NCBI RefSeq assembly: GCF_000737065.1
Contig: NZ_AQRC01000013.1
Span: 1 to 64,000, forward strand
Origin: Thioclava atlantica
Lineage (GTDB): Bacteria; Pseudomonadota; Alphaproteobacteria; Rhodobacterales; Rhodobacteraceae
DNA length: 64,000 bases
Reading direction: 5' to 3'
Shown here: piece by piece, positions 17,943 to 28,856 of the stretch
How the letters are laid out: each line of letters starts with the position of its first letter
How positions within the stretch are numbered: position 1 is the first letter of the stretch
Position numbers and translations under genes: made by a program
Notes under the pieces: generated by a model
What the model was told of the DNA's origin: nothing
The model's database searches: none
What the model saw: only the letters and a program-made list of their open reading frames with translations

Positions 17943-18818
17943 ATGACGATCGAGAAAGTGGGCATCGTGGGAGCCGGGCAGATGGGCAACGGGATCGCCC
18001 ATGTCTTCGCATTGGCGGGCTATGACATTCTGCTCAACGATATCAGCGAAGAGGCCCTCAACAAGGCGCTCGCGACGATCGGCAAGAATCTCGAGCGGCA
18101 GGTCTCGCGTGGCAAGATCACCGAAGAGGAGAAGGCCGCGGCGCAAGGCCGGATCACGACGACGACGACGCTCACCGATCTCGGCCCCACGGACCTCATC
18201 ATCGAGGCCGCGACCGAGCGCGAGACCGTGAAGCAGGCGATCTTCGAGGATCTTCTCCCGCATCTGAAGCCGACGACGATCCTGACCTCGAACACCTCCT
18301 CGATCTCGATCACCCGTCTCGCCTCGCGCACCGACCGGCCCGAGAAATTCATGGGCTTTCACTTCATGAACCCGGTGCCGGTGATGCAGCTGGTGGAACT
18401 GATCCGCGGCATCGCCACCGATCAGCAGACCTATGAGGAGCTGCTCGCCGTGGTCGAGAAACTCGGCAAGACCGCAGCCTCGGCCGAAGACTTCCCCGCC
18501 TTCATCGTGAACCGGATCCTGATGCCGATGATCAACGAAGCGGTCTACACGCTCTATGAAGGCGTGGGCAATGTGCGCTCGATCGACGAATCGATGAAGC
18601 TCGGCGCGAACCATCCGATGGGGCCGCTGGAACTGGCGGATTTCATCGGGCTCGACACCTGCCTCGCGATCATGAACGTGCTTCATGACGGGCTGGCCGA
18701 CACCAAGTACCGCCCCTGCCCGCTGCTGACGAAATATGTCGAGGCCGGCTGGCTCGGCCGCAAGACCGGGCGCGGTTTCTACGACTATCGCGGCGAGGAG
18801 CCGGTTCCGACACGCTGA
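17943..18818 (+). CDS. 3-hydroxybutyryl-CoA dehydrogenase
   Basis: 291 residues, cytoplasmic NAD(P)-dependent enzyme converting acetoacetyl-CoA and 3-hydroxybutyryl-CoA. The Rossmann motif [20 protein letters not shown] opens the protein. [18 protein letters not shown] carries the catalytic His, [12 protein letters not shown] and [20 protein letters not shown] follow, and the C-terminus ends [11 protein letters not shown], all as in PaaH/Hbd enzymes. It follows etfBA (with one antisense gene between). Together with the thiolase at 44706 it fits acetyl-CoA to C4-acyl-CoA conversion feeding the ethylmalonyl-CoA pathway or polyhydroxybutyrate turnover. The 3' side is occupied by a large repeat cluster with terminator-like hairpins. 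Confidence 0.93.
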   Translation: MTIEKVGIVGAGQMGNGIAHVFALAGYDILLNDISEEALNKALATIGKNLERQVSRGKITEEEKAAAQGRITTTTTLTDLGPTDLIIEAATERETVKQAIFEDLLPHLKPTTILTSNTSSISITRLASRTDRPEKFMGFHFMNPVPVMQLVELIRGIATDQQTYEELLAVVEKLGKTAASAEDFPAFIVNRILMPMINEAVYTLYEGVGNVRSIDESMKLGANHPMGPLELADFIGLDTCLAIMNVLHDGLADTKYRPCPLLTKYVEAGWLGRKTGRGFYDYRGEEPVPTR

Positions 18819-18835
18819 GACACGCCGACCGGGAC

Positions 18836-19059
18836 AAGGGGCGCCGCCCCTCTTTGCTGCGCAAATTCACCCCGGGATATTTCGTTCAAGGGGAAGAAAC
18901 CGTCTCTTCCTCTTGATGAAAATATCCCGGGGGAGTCTCCGAAGGAGACGGGGGCAGCGCCCCCTTTTTAACTGTTAGGTGGCGCCATCCGGTGGCGGAT
19001 GGGGCAGCCCCCCTGCTCGGCCATTATTTGTCGCCCTCCGGCGACGGGGGCAGCGCCCC
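18836..19059. repeat. Cluster of hairpin repeats with inverted CCCCGGGATATTT cores
   Basis: Two copies of a dispersed repeat face each other: CCCCGGGATATTT (18870-18882) and AAATATCCCGGGG (18920-18932). Outside each core lies a short variable hairpin and then a GGGGC-GCCCC stem-loop. On the left these are TTTGC/GCAAA (18853-18865) and 18837-18851. On the right they are GTCTCC/GGAGAC (18935-18949) and GGGGGC-AGC-GCCCCC with TTTTT (18950-18969). Two further hairpin plus GGGGC modules follow: CCATCC/GGATGG from 18985, and GTCGCC/GGCGAC at 19030-19045 with GGGGGCAGCGCCCC. The right-hand T-run should terminate the hydroxybutyryl-CoA dehydrogenase transcript. This fills nearly all of the 284-bp gap; no gene is present. 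Confidence 0.85.
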
Positions 19060-19102
19060 ACTCTTCCCGTGACGCCCCTCGCACCCCATGTTAGGCAGAA
19101 CC

Positions 19103-21385
19103 ATGAGCAAAGCCGCCCCCATTCCCTCGCGCCAGCAGATCCTCGACTGGCTCAATGACAACCCCGATCAGGGGGCCAAGCGCGATATCGCGCGGGCCTT
19201 CGGCGTGAAGGGGCAGGCGAAGATCGAACTCAAGCGGATCCTGCGCGAGATGGAGGGCGAGGGCCTGATCGAAAAGCGCCGCCGGCGGTTTCGCGATCCC
19301 AATACCCTGCCGCCCGTCACCGTGCTGCGGATGCTGCGCGAGGACAGCCAGGGCGACCAATGGGCCGAACCCGCGGAATGGACGGGCGAGGGGCCTGCAC
19401 CCGTCATCCTCTATATCCGCAAGGAGGGCGATCCGGCCCTGGCACAGGGCGACCGGATCCTCGGGCGTCTCACGGAAATCGAGGGCGAGAGCTACGGCTA
19501 CGAGGCGCGGCTGATCCGCAAGATCGGCACCGCCTCGCACCGGATCGTCGGGATCTTCCGCAAGACCGCCGAGGGTGGGCGCATCCTGCCGATCGACAAG
19601 GGGGCCGAGACCGAATGGCAGGTGCCCGCCGCCGTCACCGAGGGCGCGAAGGATGGCGAGCTGGTCGAGGCCGAGCAGACCGGACCGCGCGGCCGCATGG
19701 GGCTGCCCAAGGCGCGTGTGCTCGAAGTGCTGGGCGACCCTTCGGCACCCAAAGCGGTCTCGCTCATCGCGATCCACCAGCATGGCATTCCCGACGATTT
19801 CCCCGACGAGGTCGTGGCAGAGGCCGATGCGGCCGAACCCGCACCGCTTGCCGCGCGCAAGGATCTGCGTGATCTTCCCTTCGTCACCATCGACCCGGCC
19901 GATGCGCGCGACCGCGACGATGCGGTCCTCGTGATCCCCGATGACGATCCCAAGAACGCCGGCGGCCACCTGATCTGGGTCGCGATCGCGGATGTCGCGC
20001 ATTACGTCACGCCGGGCTCCGCGCTCGATCGCGAGGCGCGCAACCGCGGCAACTCCACCTATTTCCCCGACCGCGTCGTGCCGATGCTGCCCGACCGGCT
20101 TTCGGGTGATCTGTGCTCGCTGCATGAAAACGTCGATCGGGCCGTGCTCGCGGTGCGGATGAAGATCGACGAACACGGCCGCAAGCTGAGCCATCGCTTC
20201 ACCCGCGGGATGATCCGCTCGGTGGCCTCGCTGGAATATGCCCAGGTGCAGGCCGCGCGCGACGGCAAGCCCGACGCGAAGACCGAAGACCTGGTCGAAG
20301 ACATCATCGACCCGATCTACGAGGCCTACGAGTCGCTCAAGCGTGCGCGGGCCCTGCGCCAGCCGCTCGAGCTGGACCTGCCCGAGCGGCAGATCGTGAT
20401 CGGCGAGGATGGCCATGTCGCCTCGATCCGGTTCAAGGAACGGCTCGATGCGCACCGGCTGATCGAGGAGTTCATGGTGCTGGCCAATGTCGCCGCCGCC
20501 GAGGAGCTGGAGAAGCTGCGCCGCCCCCTGCTTTACCGCGTCCACGAGGAGCCCAGCCTCGAGAAGATCGAGGCGCTGCGCGAAGTGGCGCAGGCCTCGG
20601 GCTTCACGCTGGCGAAGGGGCAGGTGCTGCAGACCGCGCATCTCAACAACCTGCTGTCGCAATCCGAGGGCAGCGAGTTCGACGAGCTGATCAACATCAC
20701 CACGTTGCGGTCGATGACGCAGGCCTATTACCACCCGCAGAATTACGGGCATTTCGGCCTCGCGCTGCGGTCTTACGCGCATTTCACCTCGCCGATCCGG
20801 CGCTATTCCGACCTGATCGTCCATCGCGCGCTGATCCTCGGCCATGGCTGGGGCAAGGACGGGCTGAGCGAATGGGATATCGAGAATCTCGAGGAGACCG
20901 CGCAGCTGATCTCGGATACCGAGCGACGCTCGATGGCGGCCGAACGCGACACCACCGATCGTTATCTCGCCGCCTATCTCTCGGATCGGGTCGGGGCCGA
21001 GTTCGCCGGCCGGATTTCCGGGGTGCAGAAATTCGGCGCCTTCGTGAAGCTCGATGAGACCGGGGCGGACGGGTTGATCCCGATCCGCGAGATCGGGCGC
21101 GAATTCTTCCATTACGACCGCGAGGCACAGGAACTGGTCGGCTCCGAGACCGGAATGACGATCACCATCGGCCAGCGCGTGCGGGTGCGGCTGGCCGAGG
21201 CGGTGCCGATCACCGGCGGGCTGATGCTGGAGCTTCTCGAGATCGAAGGGCAGGGGATGCCTTCGGGAAAGGGCAAGCGTCGCAAGGGACGCCGCCCCGG
21301 CACGCGCCCGCCCCGCAAGCCCGCGCGCGATGCCGCCAAGAAGAAGGCGGTCGCGCGGAAGGTGAAGCGCACGCGCAAGAGCTGA
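19103..21385 (+). CDS. rnr: Ribonuclease R
   Basis: 760 residues, a processive 3'-5' exoribonuclease that degrades structured RNA and takes part in rRNA/mRNA quality control. Domains in order: winged helix (about 5-75, PSRQQILDWLNDNPDQGAKR), cold-shock/OB domains, and the RNB catalytic domain with the metal-binding acidic cluster in DPADARDRDDAVLVIPDDD. The RNB domain also contains VPMLPDRLSGDLCSLHENVD and HFTSPIRRYSDLIVHRALIL. An S1 domain (about 640-725, GRISGVQKFGAFVKLDETGA) and a Lys/Arg-rich tail follow. ATG 19103 has AGG nearby; an ATG at 19088 lacks a ribosome site. The stop is 3 bp from the convergent phospholipase-D gene. Confidence 0.95.
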   Translation: MSKAAPIPSRQQILDWLNDNPDQGAKRDIARAFGVKGQAKIELKRILREMEGEGLIEKRRRRFRDPNTLPPVTVLRMLREDSQGDQWAEPAEWTGEGPAPVILYIRKEGDPALAQGDRILGRLTEIEGESYGYEARLIRKIGTASHRIVGIFRKTAEGGRILPIDKGAETEWQVPAAVTEGAKDGELVEAEQTGPRGRMGLPKARVLEVLGDPSAPKAVSLIAIHQHGIPDDFPDEVVAEADAAEPAPLAARKDLRDLPFVTIDPADARDRDDAVLVIPDDDPKNAGGHLIWVAIADVAHYVTPGSALDREARNRGNSTYFPDRVVPMLPDRLSGDLCSLHENVDRAVLAVRMKIDEHGRKLSHRFTRGMIRSVASLEYAQVQAARDGKPDAKTEDLVEDIIDPIYEAYESLKRARALRQPLELDLPERQIVIGEDGHVASIRFKERLDAHRLIEEFMVLANVAAAEELEKLRRPLLYRVHEEPSLEKIEALREVAQASGFTLAKGQVLQTAHLNNLLSQSEGSEFDELINITTLRSMTQAYYHPQNYGHFGLALRSYAHFTSPIRRYSDLIVHRALILGHGWGKDGLSEWDIENLEETAQLISDTERRSMAAERDTTDRYLAAYLSDRVGAEFAGRISGVQKFGAFVKLDETGADGLIPIREIGREFFHYDREAQELVGSETGMTITIGQRVRVRLAEAVPITGGLMLELLEIEGQGMPSGKGKRRKGRRPGTRPPRKPARDAAKKKAVARKVKRTRKS

Positions 21386-21388
21386 GGC

Positions 21389-22984
21389 TCAGAGCATCCA
21401 TTCGATCGGCAGGCGCTGCGCGACCCAGAGCAGGATGCGATGGGTCAGCGGAACGCCGGGTTCGCGGGCCAGTTCGGGCTGGCCGGGGCGGGACCAACGC
21501 AGGCTCTGGGCCCGGGTCAGCCGCAGGCGCCATGCGCGTGCGGGGATGAATTCGCGGAAGGCATCGGAAATCTGCTCGGCGATCTCGGGCGAATTGATGA
21601 CGATCCCGAGTTCGGTATTGAGCCGCATCGAGCGCGGGTCGAAATTGAACGACCCGATGAAAACCCGCTCGCGGTCGACTGCGAAGACCTTCGCGTGCAG
21701 CTTGTTGCGCGAGAAGGGCGAGGTGCCGCGGATGTCCGAGCCGAGAAACTCCCCCGGCCGCATCCCCGGCGAGCGCTGCGCCTCGGCATCGGGAGCATAT
21801 TCGTAAAGCTCGATCCCGGCCCGCAGCAGCCCCTTGCGGCGATGTGCGTAGCCCGAATGCACGAGAGGCACATCCGTCGCGGCGTAGGAATTGGTCAGCA
21901 CCCGGATCTTGGCGCCGCTTTTCGCGATCCGTCGCAGAAAGCGGACCCCGGTGCGCGTCGGGACGAGATAGGGCGTCACCAGGACAAGCTCGCGGGCGGG
22001 CTGGCCAAGCGCCCGGACGAGATATTGCCAAAGGAGTTTGCGCCCCTGCAAGAGCCCCCGGATCTTGGCGGGATGATCGTAGATCAACTGCGCCTCGGCG
22101 ATGACCGTCGGGGCCTCGGGGTCGAGGATCCTGCCCGCCGCGTTGTGGGCGGCAAGCGCGCGGGCATAGATCTCGGCCTCGGGGCCGGAAAGATGTGTGG
22201 TCTCGGCCTCGATGACGTCGCGGGCTTCGGCGGCGGAGCAGGGACGCAGAAGATGCTCGACCGGGATCGCGGGCCGTGCGTTCCAGTACATGTCGAACTG
22301 CGTCCCGATCTCGGTGAGGACCGGGCCTGCGACGGTGACGTCGAGATCCATGTAGAGGCCCGAGGTGGACAGATCGTTGAAATAGTCGTCCCCGATATTG
22401 CGCCCGCCGAGGATCGCGACGCGTCCGTCGGCGATCATCGCCTTGTTGTGCATCCGGCGGTTCAGGCGGCGGAAGTCCGAGAGATAGCCGAGAAACCGTA
22501 TCCGCCGGACCGGGAAGGGGTTGAACAGGCGTGTCTCGACATTGGGATGGCTGGCGAAGGCGGCAAGGATCCGGTCGAGCCCCGCGGTCCCGTTATCGTC
22601 GATGAGAAGCCGCACCCGCACGCCGCGTTCGGCCGCGCGGCGCAGCGCATCGAGCAGGAGCGCGCCGGCGGTGTCGTTCTGCCAGATGTAATATTGCAGA
22701 TCGAGCGAGGTCTCGGCCGCCTCCACCAGTTCGAGCCGCGCCGCCAGCGCTTCGAGCGGATCGGCCAGAAGCTGGAAGGCGTTCTGACCCGCCGCGCGTT
22801 CGAGCCGCGGACCGAGCGCGGTGGCGATCCGCCCGGTCTCGGGGGCGCTCAGCGCCTTGCTGCGCGCGAAGGGACCGCGCGGGAGCCGGGTCGAAAGGCG
22901 GGTGGCAATCAGCGTGAGGGCCACGAGCACGATGACGGTGCTCAGGGCAAGCAGAAGCACAATGTTGATCATCGCGTGTTTCAT
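21389..22984 (-). CDS. Phospholipase-D-family protein, ClsC-like cardiolipin synthase
   Basis: 531 residues, with one N-terminal membrane anchor (about 5-28). Two complete HKD motifs are present: His179-Lys181-Asp186 in RMHNKAMIADG and His430-Lys432-Asp437 in KLHAKVFAVDR. Flanking motifs SLDLQYYIWQNDTAG, RVRLLIDDNGTAGLD and GGRNIGDDYF match the ClsC (YmdC) type rather than ClsA, which has two N-terminal helices. The likely reaction joins two phospholipids to make cardiolipin at the inner membrane. The adjacent partner YmdB known for E. coli ClsC is not encoded here. The start at 22984 has a weak ribosome site; MINIVLL at 22972 is an alternative. Confidence 0.82.
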   Translation of the reverse strand: MKHAMINIVLLLALSTVIVLVALTLIATRLSTRLPRGPFARSKALSAPETGRIATALGPRLERAAGQNAFQLLADPLEALAARLELVEAAETSLDLQYYIWQNDTAGALLLDALRRAAERGVRVRLLIDDNGTAGLDRILAAFASHPNVETRLFNPFPVRRIRFLGYLSDFRRLNRRMHNKAMIADGRVAILGGRNIGDDYFNDLSTSGLYMDLDVTVAGPVLTEIGTQFDMYWNARPAIPVEHLLRPCSAAEARDVIEAETTHLSGPEAEIYARALAAHNAAGRILDPEAPTVIAEAQLIYDHPAKIRGLLQGRKLLWQYLVRALGQPARELVLVTPYLVPTRTGVRFLRRIAKSGAKIRVLTNSYAATDVPLVHSGYAHRRKGLLRAGIELYEYAPDAEAQRSPGMRPGEFLGSDIRGTSPFSRNKLHAKVFAVDRERVFIGSFNFDPRSMRLNTELGIVINSPEIAEQISDAFREFIPARAWRLRLTRAQSLRWSRPGQPELAREPGVPLTHRILLWVAQRLPIEWML

Positions 22985-23041
22985 GGCCCGATGAATGTAG
23001 GCGGATCATCGGCTTAGGGAAGCGCTCTGTCACGCCGGAAA

Positions 23042-23070
23042 GAAAAAAGGCCGGCGCTGTGGCCGGCCTT
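23042..23070 (-). terminator. Rho-independent terminator of pckA
   Basis: AAGGCCGGC (23047-23055) pairs with GCCGGCCTT (23062-23070) across a 6-nt loop. On the minus strand the stem runs into six T residues (23043-23048 complement). It starts 24 bases past the pckA stop. Confidence 0.92.
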
Positions 23071-23093
23071 CTCTGCGATGTCATCGTTCCGGA

Positions 23094-24692
<1,599 letters not shown>

Positions 24693-25037
24693 CTGTTGCT
24701 CCCGATGCCGTCGCACGGCTTTCATGGGTTCCTCCCGGCGCGTCGGGGCCTCGATGCGCCGACCCGAGCAACAATGTTACCCGGGTGGCCGCCCTATAGC
24801 ATGACAATTTTGCGAAGGAACAGGAAGCTTTGACGCAGTTAGCGCAACCATTTTGACGTTTAGCGCCACCATCGCGAATTGTTGCGCCCGGGTGCGGCAA
24901 AATGGTCAAATCTCTGGATTTTTCGCGCCTGATGATTCGAGTTTTGGGCGTGATTCGCAGGTTGCTGTTGATTTGGGCGGTCCGAAGACGGAATATGCGG
25001 CAAACAACAAACAAGAGCAGTAGAGGGATTTTCCAAC
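24693..25037. promoter_or_regulatory. pckA-chvI divergent control region with nested inverted repeats
   Basis: This 345-bp gap without genes must hold both promoters. A strong symmetric element is visible: GCGCAAC (24842-24848) matches GTTGCGC (24881-24887), and overlapping it ACCATTTTG (24847-24855) matches CAAAATGGT (24898-24906). TTTGACG occurs twice as a direct repeat (24830 and 24853 area), and a further AATTTTG lies upstream. These could be sites for ChvI or another regulator acting on both genes. No binding consensus I know fits exactly. Confidence 0.5.
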
Positions 25038-25739
25038 ATGTCGAGGATCGCGCTGGTCGACGATGACCGTAATATTCTGACATCCGTCTCGATGACGCTC
25101 GAGGCCGAGGGTTACGAGGTCGAGACCTACAATGACGGACAGGCGGCTTTCGACGCTTTCAACAAGCGTTTGCCGGATATGGCCGTTCTCGACATCAAGA
25201 TGCCGCGCATGGACGGGATGGAACTGCTCCAGAAGATCCGCCAGAAAACGACGATGCCGGTGATCTTCCTGACCTCTAAGGATGACGAGATCGACGAGGT
25301 GCTCGGCCTGCGCATGGGGGCGGACGATTACGTCAAGAAGCCGTTCAGCCAACGCCTGCTGGTCGAACGCATCCGCGCGCTGCTGCGCCGCCAGGAGGCG
25401 ATTTCGGGCAACGAGGTGGCCACGACCGAGGAAACCAAGGTGATGGTGCGGGGTTCGCTCGAGATGGACCCGCTGCGTCACGCGGTGATGTGGAAGGGCC
25501 GCGACGTGACCCTGACCGTGACCGAGTTCCTGCTGCTGCAGGCGCTCGCACAACGCCCCGGTTTCGTGAAATCGCGCGATCAGCTGATGGACGTGGCCTA
25601 TGACGATCAGGTCTATGTCGATGACCGCACGATCGACAGCCACATCAAGCGCCTGCGTAAGAAGATGCGTGCCGTCGACGAGGAATTCTCGGCGATCGAA
25701 ACGCTCTACGGGATCGGGTATCGTTACAACGAAGAATGA
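25038..25739 (+). CDS. chvI: ChvI response regulator
   Basis: 233 residues. The receiver domain has acidic pocket DDD (8-10), phospho-acceptor Asp52 in [13 protein letters not shown] and the Lys of [13 protein letters not shown]. The OmpR-type winged-helix effector domain occupies about 130-233 and ends [13 protein letters not shown]. ChvI with ChvG (ExoS) controls envelope, acid and host/surface-related genes in alphaproteobacteria. The identification is supported by chvG 12 bp downstream, the PTS genes beyond it and divergent pckA, an arrangement conserved in the class. Confidence 0.92.
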   Translation: MSRIALVDDDRNILTSVSMTLEAEGYEVETYNDGQAAFDAFNKRLPDMAVLDIKMPRMDGMELLQKIRQKTTMPVIFLTSKDDEIDEVLGLRMGADDYVKKPFSQRLLVERIRALLRRQEAISGNEVATTEETKVMVRGSLEMDPLRHAVMWKGRDVTLTVTEFLLLQALAQRPGFVKSRDQLMDVAYDDQVYVDDRTIDSHIKRLRKKMRAVDEEFSAIETLYGIGYRYNEE

Positions 25740-25751
25740 TCGGATCACCCG

Positions 25752-27497
25752 ATGAGCATCGCCGGAAGGATCGGATTGGGACGCAAGCCCGCCAAGAGAG
25801 CATTGCGAACGGCGCTCGATACTGACGTCGTTCTCGGAGAGGACTGGGAAGGCCCCGCAGGCGCGGTCGATGACGACCTGCGTCGGGGCCGCAAACGGCG
25901 CACGATGCTCGCGCTCAACCGCTCGCCCCTTGCCCGCAAGATCATCACCTTCAACCTGCTTGCGATGATCGTGCTCGCGGCGGGGGTTCTCTATCTCAAC
26001 CCGTTCCGGGACTCGCTGGTCATGCAGCGCGAGAGCGGCATCGTGAACGAGGCGCAGCTCGCCGCGGATGTCTTCGAGGCCCAGATGCCCGCGGGAGCGC
26101 CGGTCAATCTGGCCGCCGGCGACGGGATCGATCCGATGGCGACGATCAAGGGGATCGAGCTGCCGGACGGGGCCGACCTCTTCCTGTTCGACCCGGGCGC
26201 GGCGCTGATCGGCACCACCACCGTGGGCGGACGCGCGCCGGTGGAGCCGGTTCACGGCCTGACGCTCGAACGCGGTTCGACCATTCTCACCGATCTGCTC
26301 AGCAGCGCCTGGTCGGCGGTGTCGGGGCTATTCCCGCATGGGAACGAGGTCGTCCCCGACGGCAGGCTCGAGATGGTGCGCAGCCTCGTTCCCGCCGCGC
26401 TTCAGGGGCGCACCCAGATCGCCTCGCAGAAGAACGGCACGGGGTCCACGATCTTCGGGGTCGCCACGCCGATCCGGCAGGGCGACCGGGTGGTGGGCGT
26501 GGTCGGCCTCACCTCGGTGGCGGGCGAGATCGACGCGCTGGTCCGTGTCGAGCGCGAGCAATTGCTGGAGCTTTTCGTCATCGCCATCATCGTCTCGATC
26601 GGCCTGAGCCTCGTGCTTGCGTCCACGATCGCGAACCCGCTCTCCGACCTCGCCGCCGCGGCCGAGATCGGGCGCGACAAGAATGCCCGCAAGATGTCGC
26701 CCTCGCGGGTGCGCATCCCCGACCTGACGGCGCGGCCCGACGAAATCGGGCGGCTCTCGGGGGCATTGCGCGGCATGGTGGGCGCGCTCTACGAGCGGAT
26801 CGACGCGAATGAACAGTTCGCCGCCGATGTCGCCCATGAGGTGAAGAACCCCCTGGCCAGTCTGCGCTCGGCGGTGGCCTCGCTGCGCATGGTCAAGAAG
26901 GAAGAGCACCGGATCAAGCTGCTCGACGTCATCGAGCACGACGTGCGCCGCCTCGACCGTCTGGTGAGCGATATCTCCAACGCCTCGCGGCTCGATTCGG
27001 AGCTGGTGAAGGAAGAGGAAGAGCCCTTCAATCTGGTGAAGATGCTTTCGAACCTCAGCGAGTTCCTCGGACAGCAGGCGCACAAGAAGGGGGTCGATTT
27101 CATCACCGACCTTCCCAAGCAGCCGATCGTGATCTCCGGTCTCGAAGCGCGTCTGGCGCAGGTCTTCGTCAATCTGATCACCAACGCGGTCTCGTTCTGC
27201 GAAGAGGGCGATGCGGTGCGTGTCTGGGCCCGCCAGCGCGACAACCGCGTTCTCGTCGTGGTGGAAGATACCGGGCCGGGCATTCCCGAAGAGGCGCTGA
27301 CCAAGGTCTTCACGCGCTTCTATTCGCAACGTCCCGAGGGGCAGTTCGGCGATCACTCGGGCCTCGGTCTCGCGATCTCGAAGCAGATCGTCGAGGCGCA
27401 TGGCGGCGTGATCTGGGCCGAGAACATCCGCCCCACCGATGCCGATCCGACGTCCGAGCCGCTGGGCGCACGTTTCGTCGTGGGCCTTCCCGTGTGA
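25752..27497 (+). CDS. chvG: ChvG (ExoS-type) sensor histidine kinase
   Basis: 581 residues. A cytoplasmic N-terminal tail of about 60 residues is followed by a membrane helix (about 62-80) and a ~190-residue periplasmic sensor domain (TRG-/ExoS-type, containing FLFDPGAALIGTTTVGGRAP). A second helix (about 272-292, VIAIIVSIGLSLVLASTIAN) and a HAMP region come next. The HisKA box FAADVAHEVKNPLASLRSAV has phospho-acceptor His362. The HATPase domain has NLITNAVSFCEEG, VEDTGPGIPEEAL and HSGLGLAISKQIVEAHGG. It phosphorylates ChvI. In rhizobia the periplasmic inhibitor ExoR keeps it off; no exoR is in this window. Four bases separate it from hprK. Confidence 0.92.
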   Translation: MSIAGRIGLGRKPAKRALRTALDTDVVLGEDWEGPAGAVDDDLRRGRKRRTMLALNRSPLARKIITFNLLAMIVLAAGVLYLNPFRDSLVMQRESGIVNEAQLAADVFEAQMPAGAPVNLAAGDGIDPMATIKGIELPDGADLFLFDPGAALIGTTTVGGRAPVEPVHGLTLERGSTILTDLLSSAWSAVSGLFPHGNEVVPDGRLEMVRSLVPAALQGRTQIASQKNGTGSTIFGVATPIRQGDRVVGVVGLTSVAGEIDALVRVEREQLLELFVIAIIVSIGLSLVLASTIANPLSDLAAAAEIGRDKNARKMSPSRVRIPDLTARPDEIGRLSGALRGMVGALYERIDANEQFAADVAHEVKNPLASLRSAVASLRMVKKEEHRIKLLDVIEHDVRRLDRLVSDISNASRLDSELVKEEEEPFNLVKMLSNLSEFLGQQAHKKGVDFITDLPKQPIVISGLEARLAQVFVNLITNAVSFCEEGDAVRVWARQRDNRVLVVVEDTGPGIPEEALTKVFTRFYSQRPEGQFGDHSGLGLAISKQIVEAHGGVIWAENIRPTDADPTSEPLGARFVVGLPV

Positions 27498-27501
27498 CGC
27501 G

Positions 27502-27939
27502 ATGGGTGACCCTCCGGCGTCCCCGTTCAACGTCCATGCCAGCGTCGTCGCGCTCGATCCCGGGCGCGGCGTTCTCATTCGCGGTGCGTCGGGGGCGGGA
27601 AAATCCGCGCTCGCGCTGAGGCTCATGGCCTATGGTGCGCATCTCGTCGCCGATGACCGGGTCGATCTGAGCGTGGAGGACGGCGCGCTGATCGCGCGCG
27701 CTCCCGCGGCGATCGCGGGCCGGATCGAGGCGCGCGGCGTGGGCATCCTGAACGCCGAAGCGCTCGAGCGGGCCCGGATCATCCTGTGCGTCGATCTCGA
27801 CCGGATCGAGACCGATCGGCTCCCAACCTGTCGAAAAGACAGTCTTCTGGGGGTGGAACTCCCCCTTGTGCTGCGGGTGCAACATGATCATTTTGACGTG
27901 GCAATCCTGCAATGGCTGAAAGGGGGGCGTTGGGCGTGA
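27502..27939 (+). CDS. hprK: Short HPr kinase/phosphorylase
   Basis: 145 residues, consisting only of the catalytic C-terminal domain; Firmicutes HprK has an extra N-terminal domain of about 130 residues. The P-loop [12 protein letters not shown] spans about 28-39 and [15 protein letters not shown] follows. [12 protein letters not shown] corresponds to the HprK signature loop. It should phosphorylate HPr on a serine using ATP and reverse this with phosphate. The short form is normal in alphaproteobacteria, where it feeds a regulatory PTS. Start 27502 lies 4 bp after chvG, and its stop overlaps the GTG of rapZ by GTGA. Confidence 0.88.
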   Translation: MGDPPASPFNVHASVVALDPGRGVLIRGASGAGKSALALRLMAYGAHLVADDRVDLSVEDGALIARAPAAIAGRIEARGVGILNAEALERARIILCVDLDRIETDRLPTCRKDSLLGVELPLVLRVQHDHFDVAILQWLKGGRWA

Positions 27940-28856
27940 CCCGATCCGATCCGACTTGGGCTCAGAGAGGTCAGCGCGTGGTCCTCGTGACCGGCCCTTC
28001 CGGCGCCGGACGCACCACCGCGATCGGCGCGCTCGAGGATCTGGGCTACGAGCCGATCACCAACCTGCCGCTCAGCTTCGTGCCGCGGCTACTCTCGGGC
28101 CATCTTGAACACCCGGTCGCCCTCGGGGTCGATGTGCGCGGGCGGGATTTCTCCGCGGCGGCGCTGATCGAGCTGATCGACACCCTGACCCGCGAACCCG
28201 ATCTGGATCTCGATCTGCTCTATCTCGATGCGCGTCCCGAGGTGCTCGAGCGGCGCTATTCCGAGACCCGCCGCCGCCATCCGCTTTCGCCCGACGAAGC
28301 GCCGGGCGAGGGGATCGCCGCGGAAAACGACATTCTCGCACCGATCCGGCTCCGGGCCGATGTGCTGATCGACAGCTCCGAGATGAGCCCCCACGAGTTG
28401 CGCGCCGAGGTCGGACGCTTCTTCGATACCGGCCGCATCGAGAAGCTCGCCGTCTCGGTAAGCTCCTTCAGCTACAAGCGGGGCGTGCCGCGCGGGATCG
28501 ACCTGATGTTCGACTGCCGGTTTCTCTCCAACCCGCATTGGGAGCCCGAGCTGCGTCCGCTCGACGGGCGCGATGCCGCGGTGGCGGCCCATGTTTCCGC
28601 CGATCCCCGCCATGGCGAATTTCACCAACGCGTGCTCGATCTGTTGCTGTTCCTGCTTCCTGCCTATGTCGAGGAGGGCAAGACCCATCTCTCGGTGGGG
28701 TTCGGCTGCACCGGCGGGCAACACCGCTCCGTCGCCGTGACCGAGAGCATCGCCAAAGCGCTTGCGGAAGCGGGATGGCAAGTGTCTAAACGACACAGGG
28801 AACTTGAACGCCGGGCACCCGAGGGTGCCGAGACCAGGATGAGGACAGGCGCGTGA
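27936..28856 (+). CDS. rapZ: RapZ-family nucleotide-binding protein
   Basis: 306 residues from the GTG at 27936, which overlaps the hprK stop by GTGA and has AAGGGGGG upstream; an ATG at 27912 is also possible. The N-terminal P-loop domain begins [20 protein letters not shown], where the usual Walker-A Lys is Arg26. The C-terminal domain has [20 protein letters not shown] with [20 protein letters not shown] and the diagnostic [16 protein letters not shown]. In E. coli RapZ steers small-RNA decay by RNase E in response to glucosamine-6-phosphate. In alphaproteobacteria its place in the PTS operon suggests a nutrient-signalling role, but no target is known from this sequence. Confidence 0.9.
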   Translation: MTRSDPTWAQRGQRVVLVTGPSGAGRTTAIGALEDLGYEPITNLPLSFVPRLLSGHLEHPVALGVDVRGRDFSAAALIELIDTLTREPDLDLDLLYLDARPEVLERRYSETRRRHPLSPDEAPGEGIAAENDILAPIRLRADVLIDSSEMSPHELRAEVGRFFDTGRIEKLAVSVSSFSYKRGVPRGIDLMFDCRFLSNPHWEPELRPLDGRDAAVAAHVSADPRHGEFHQRVLDLLLFLLPAYVEEGKTHLSVGFGCTGGQHRSVAVTESIAKALAEAGWQVSKRHRELERRAPEGAETRMRTGA

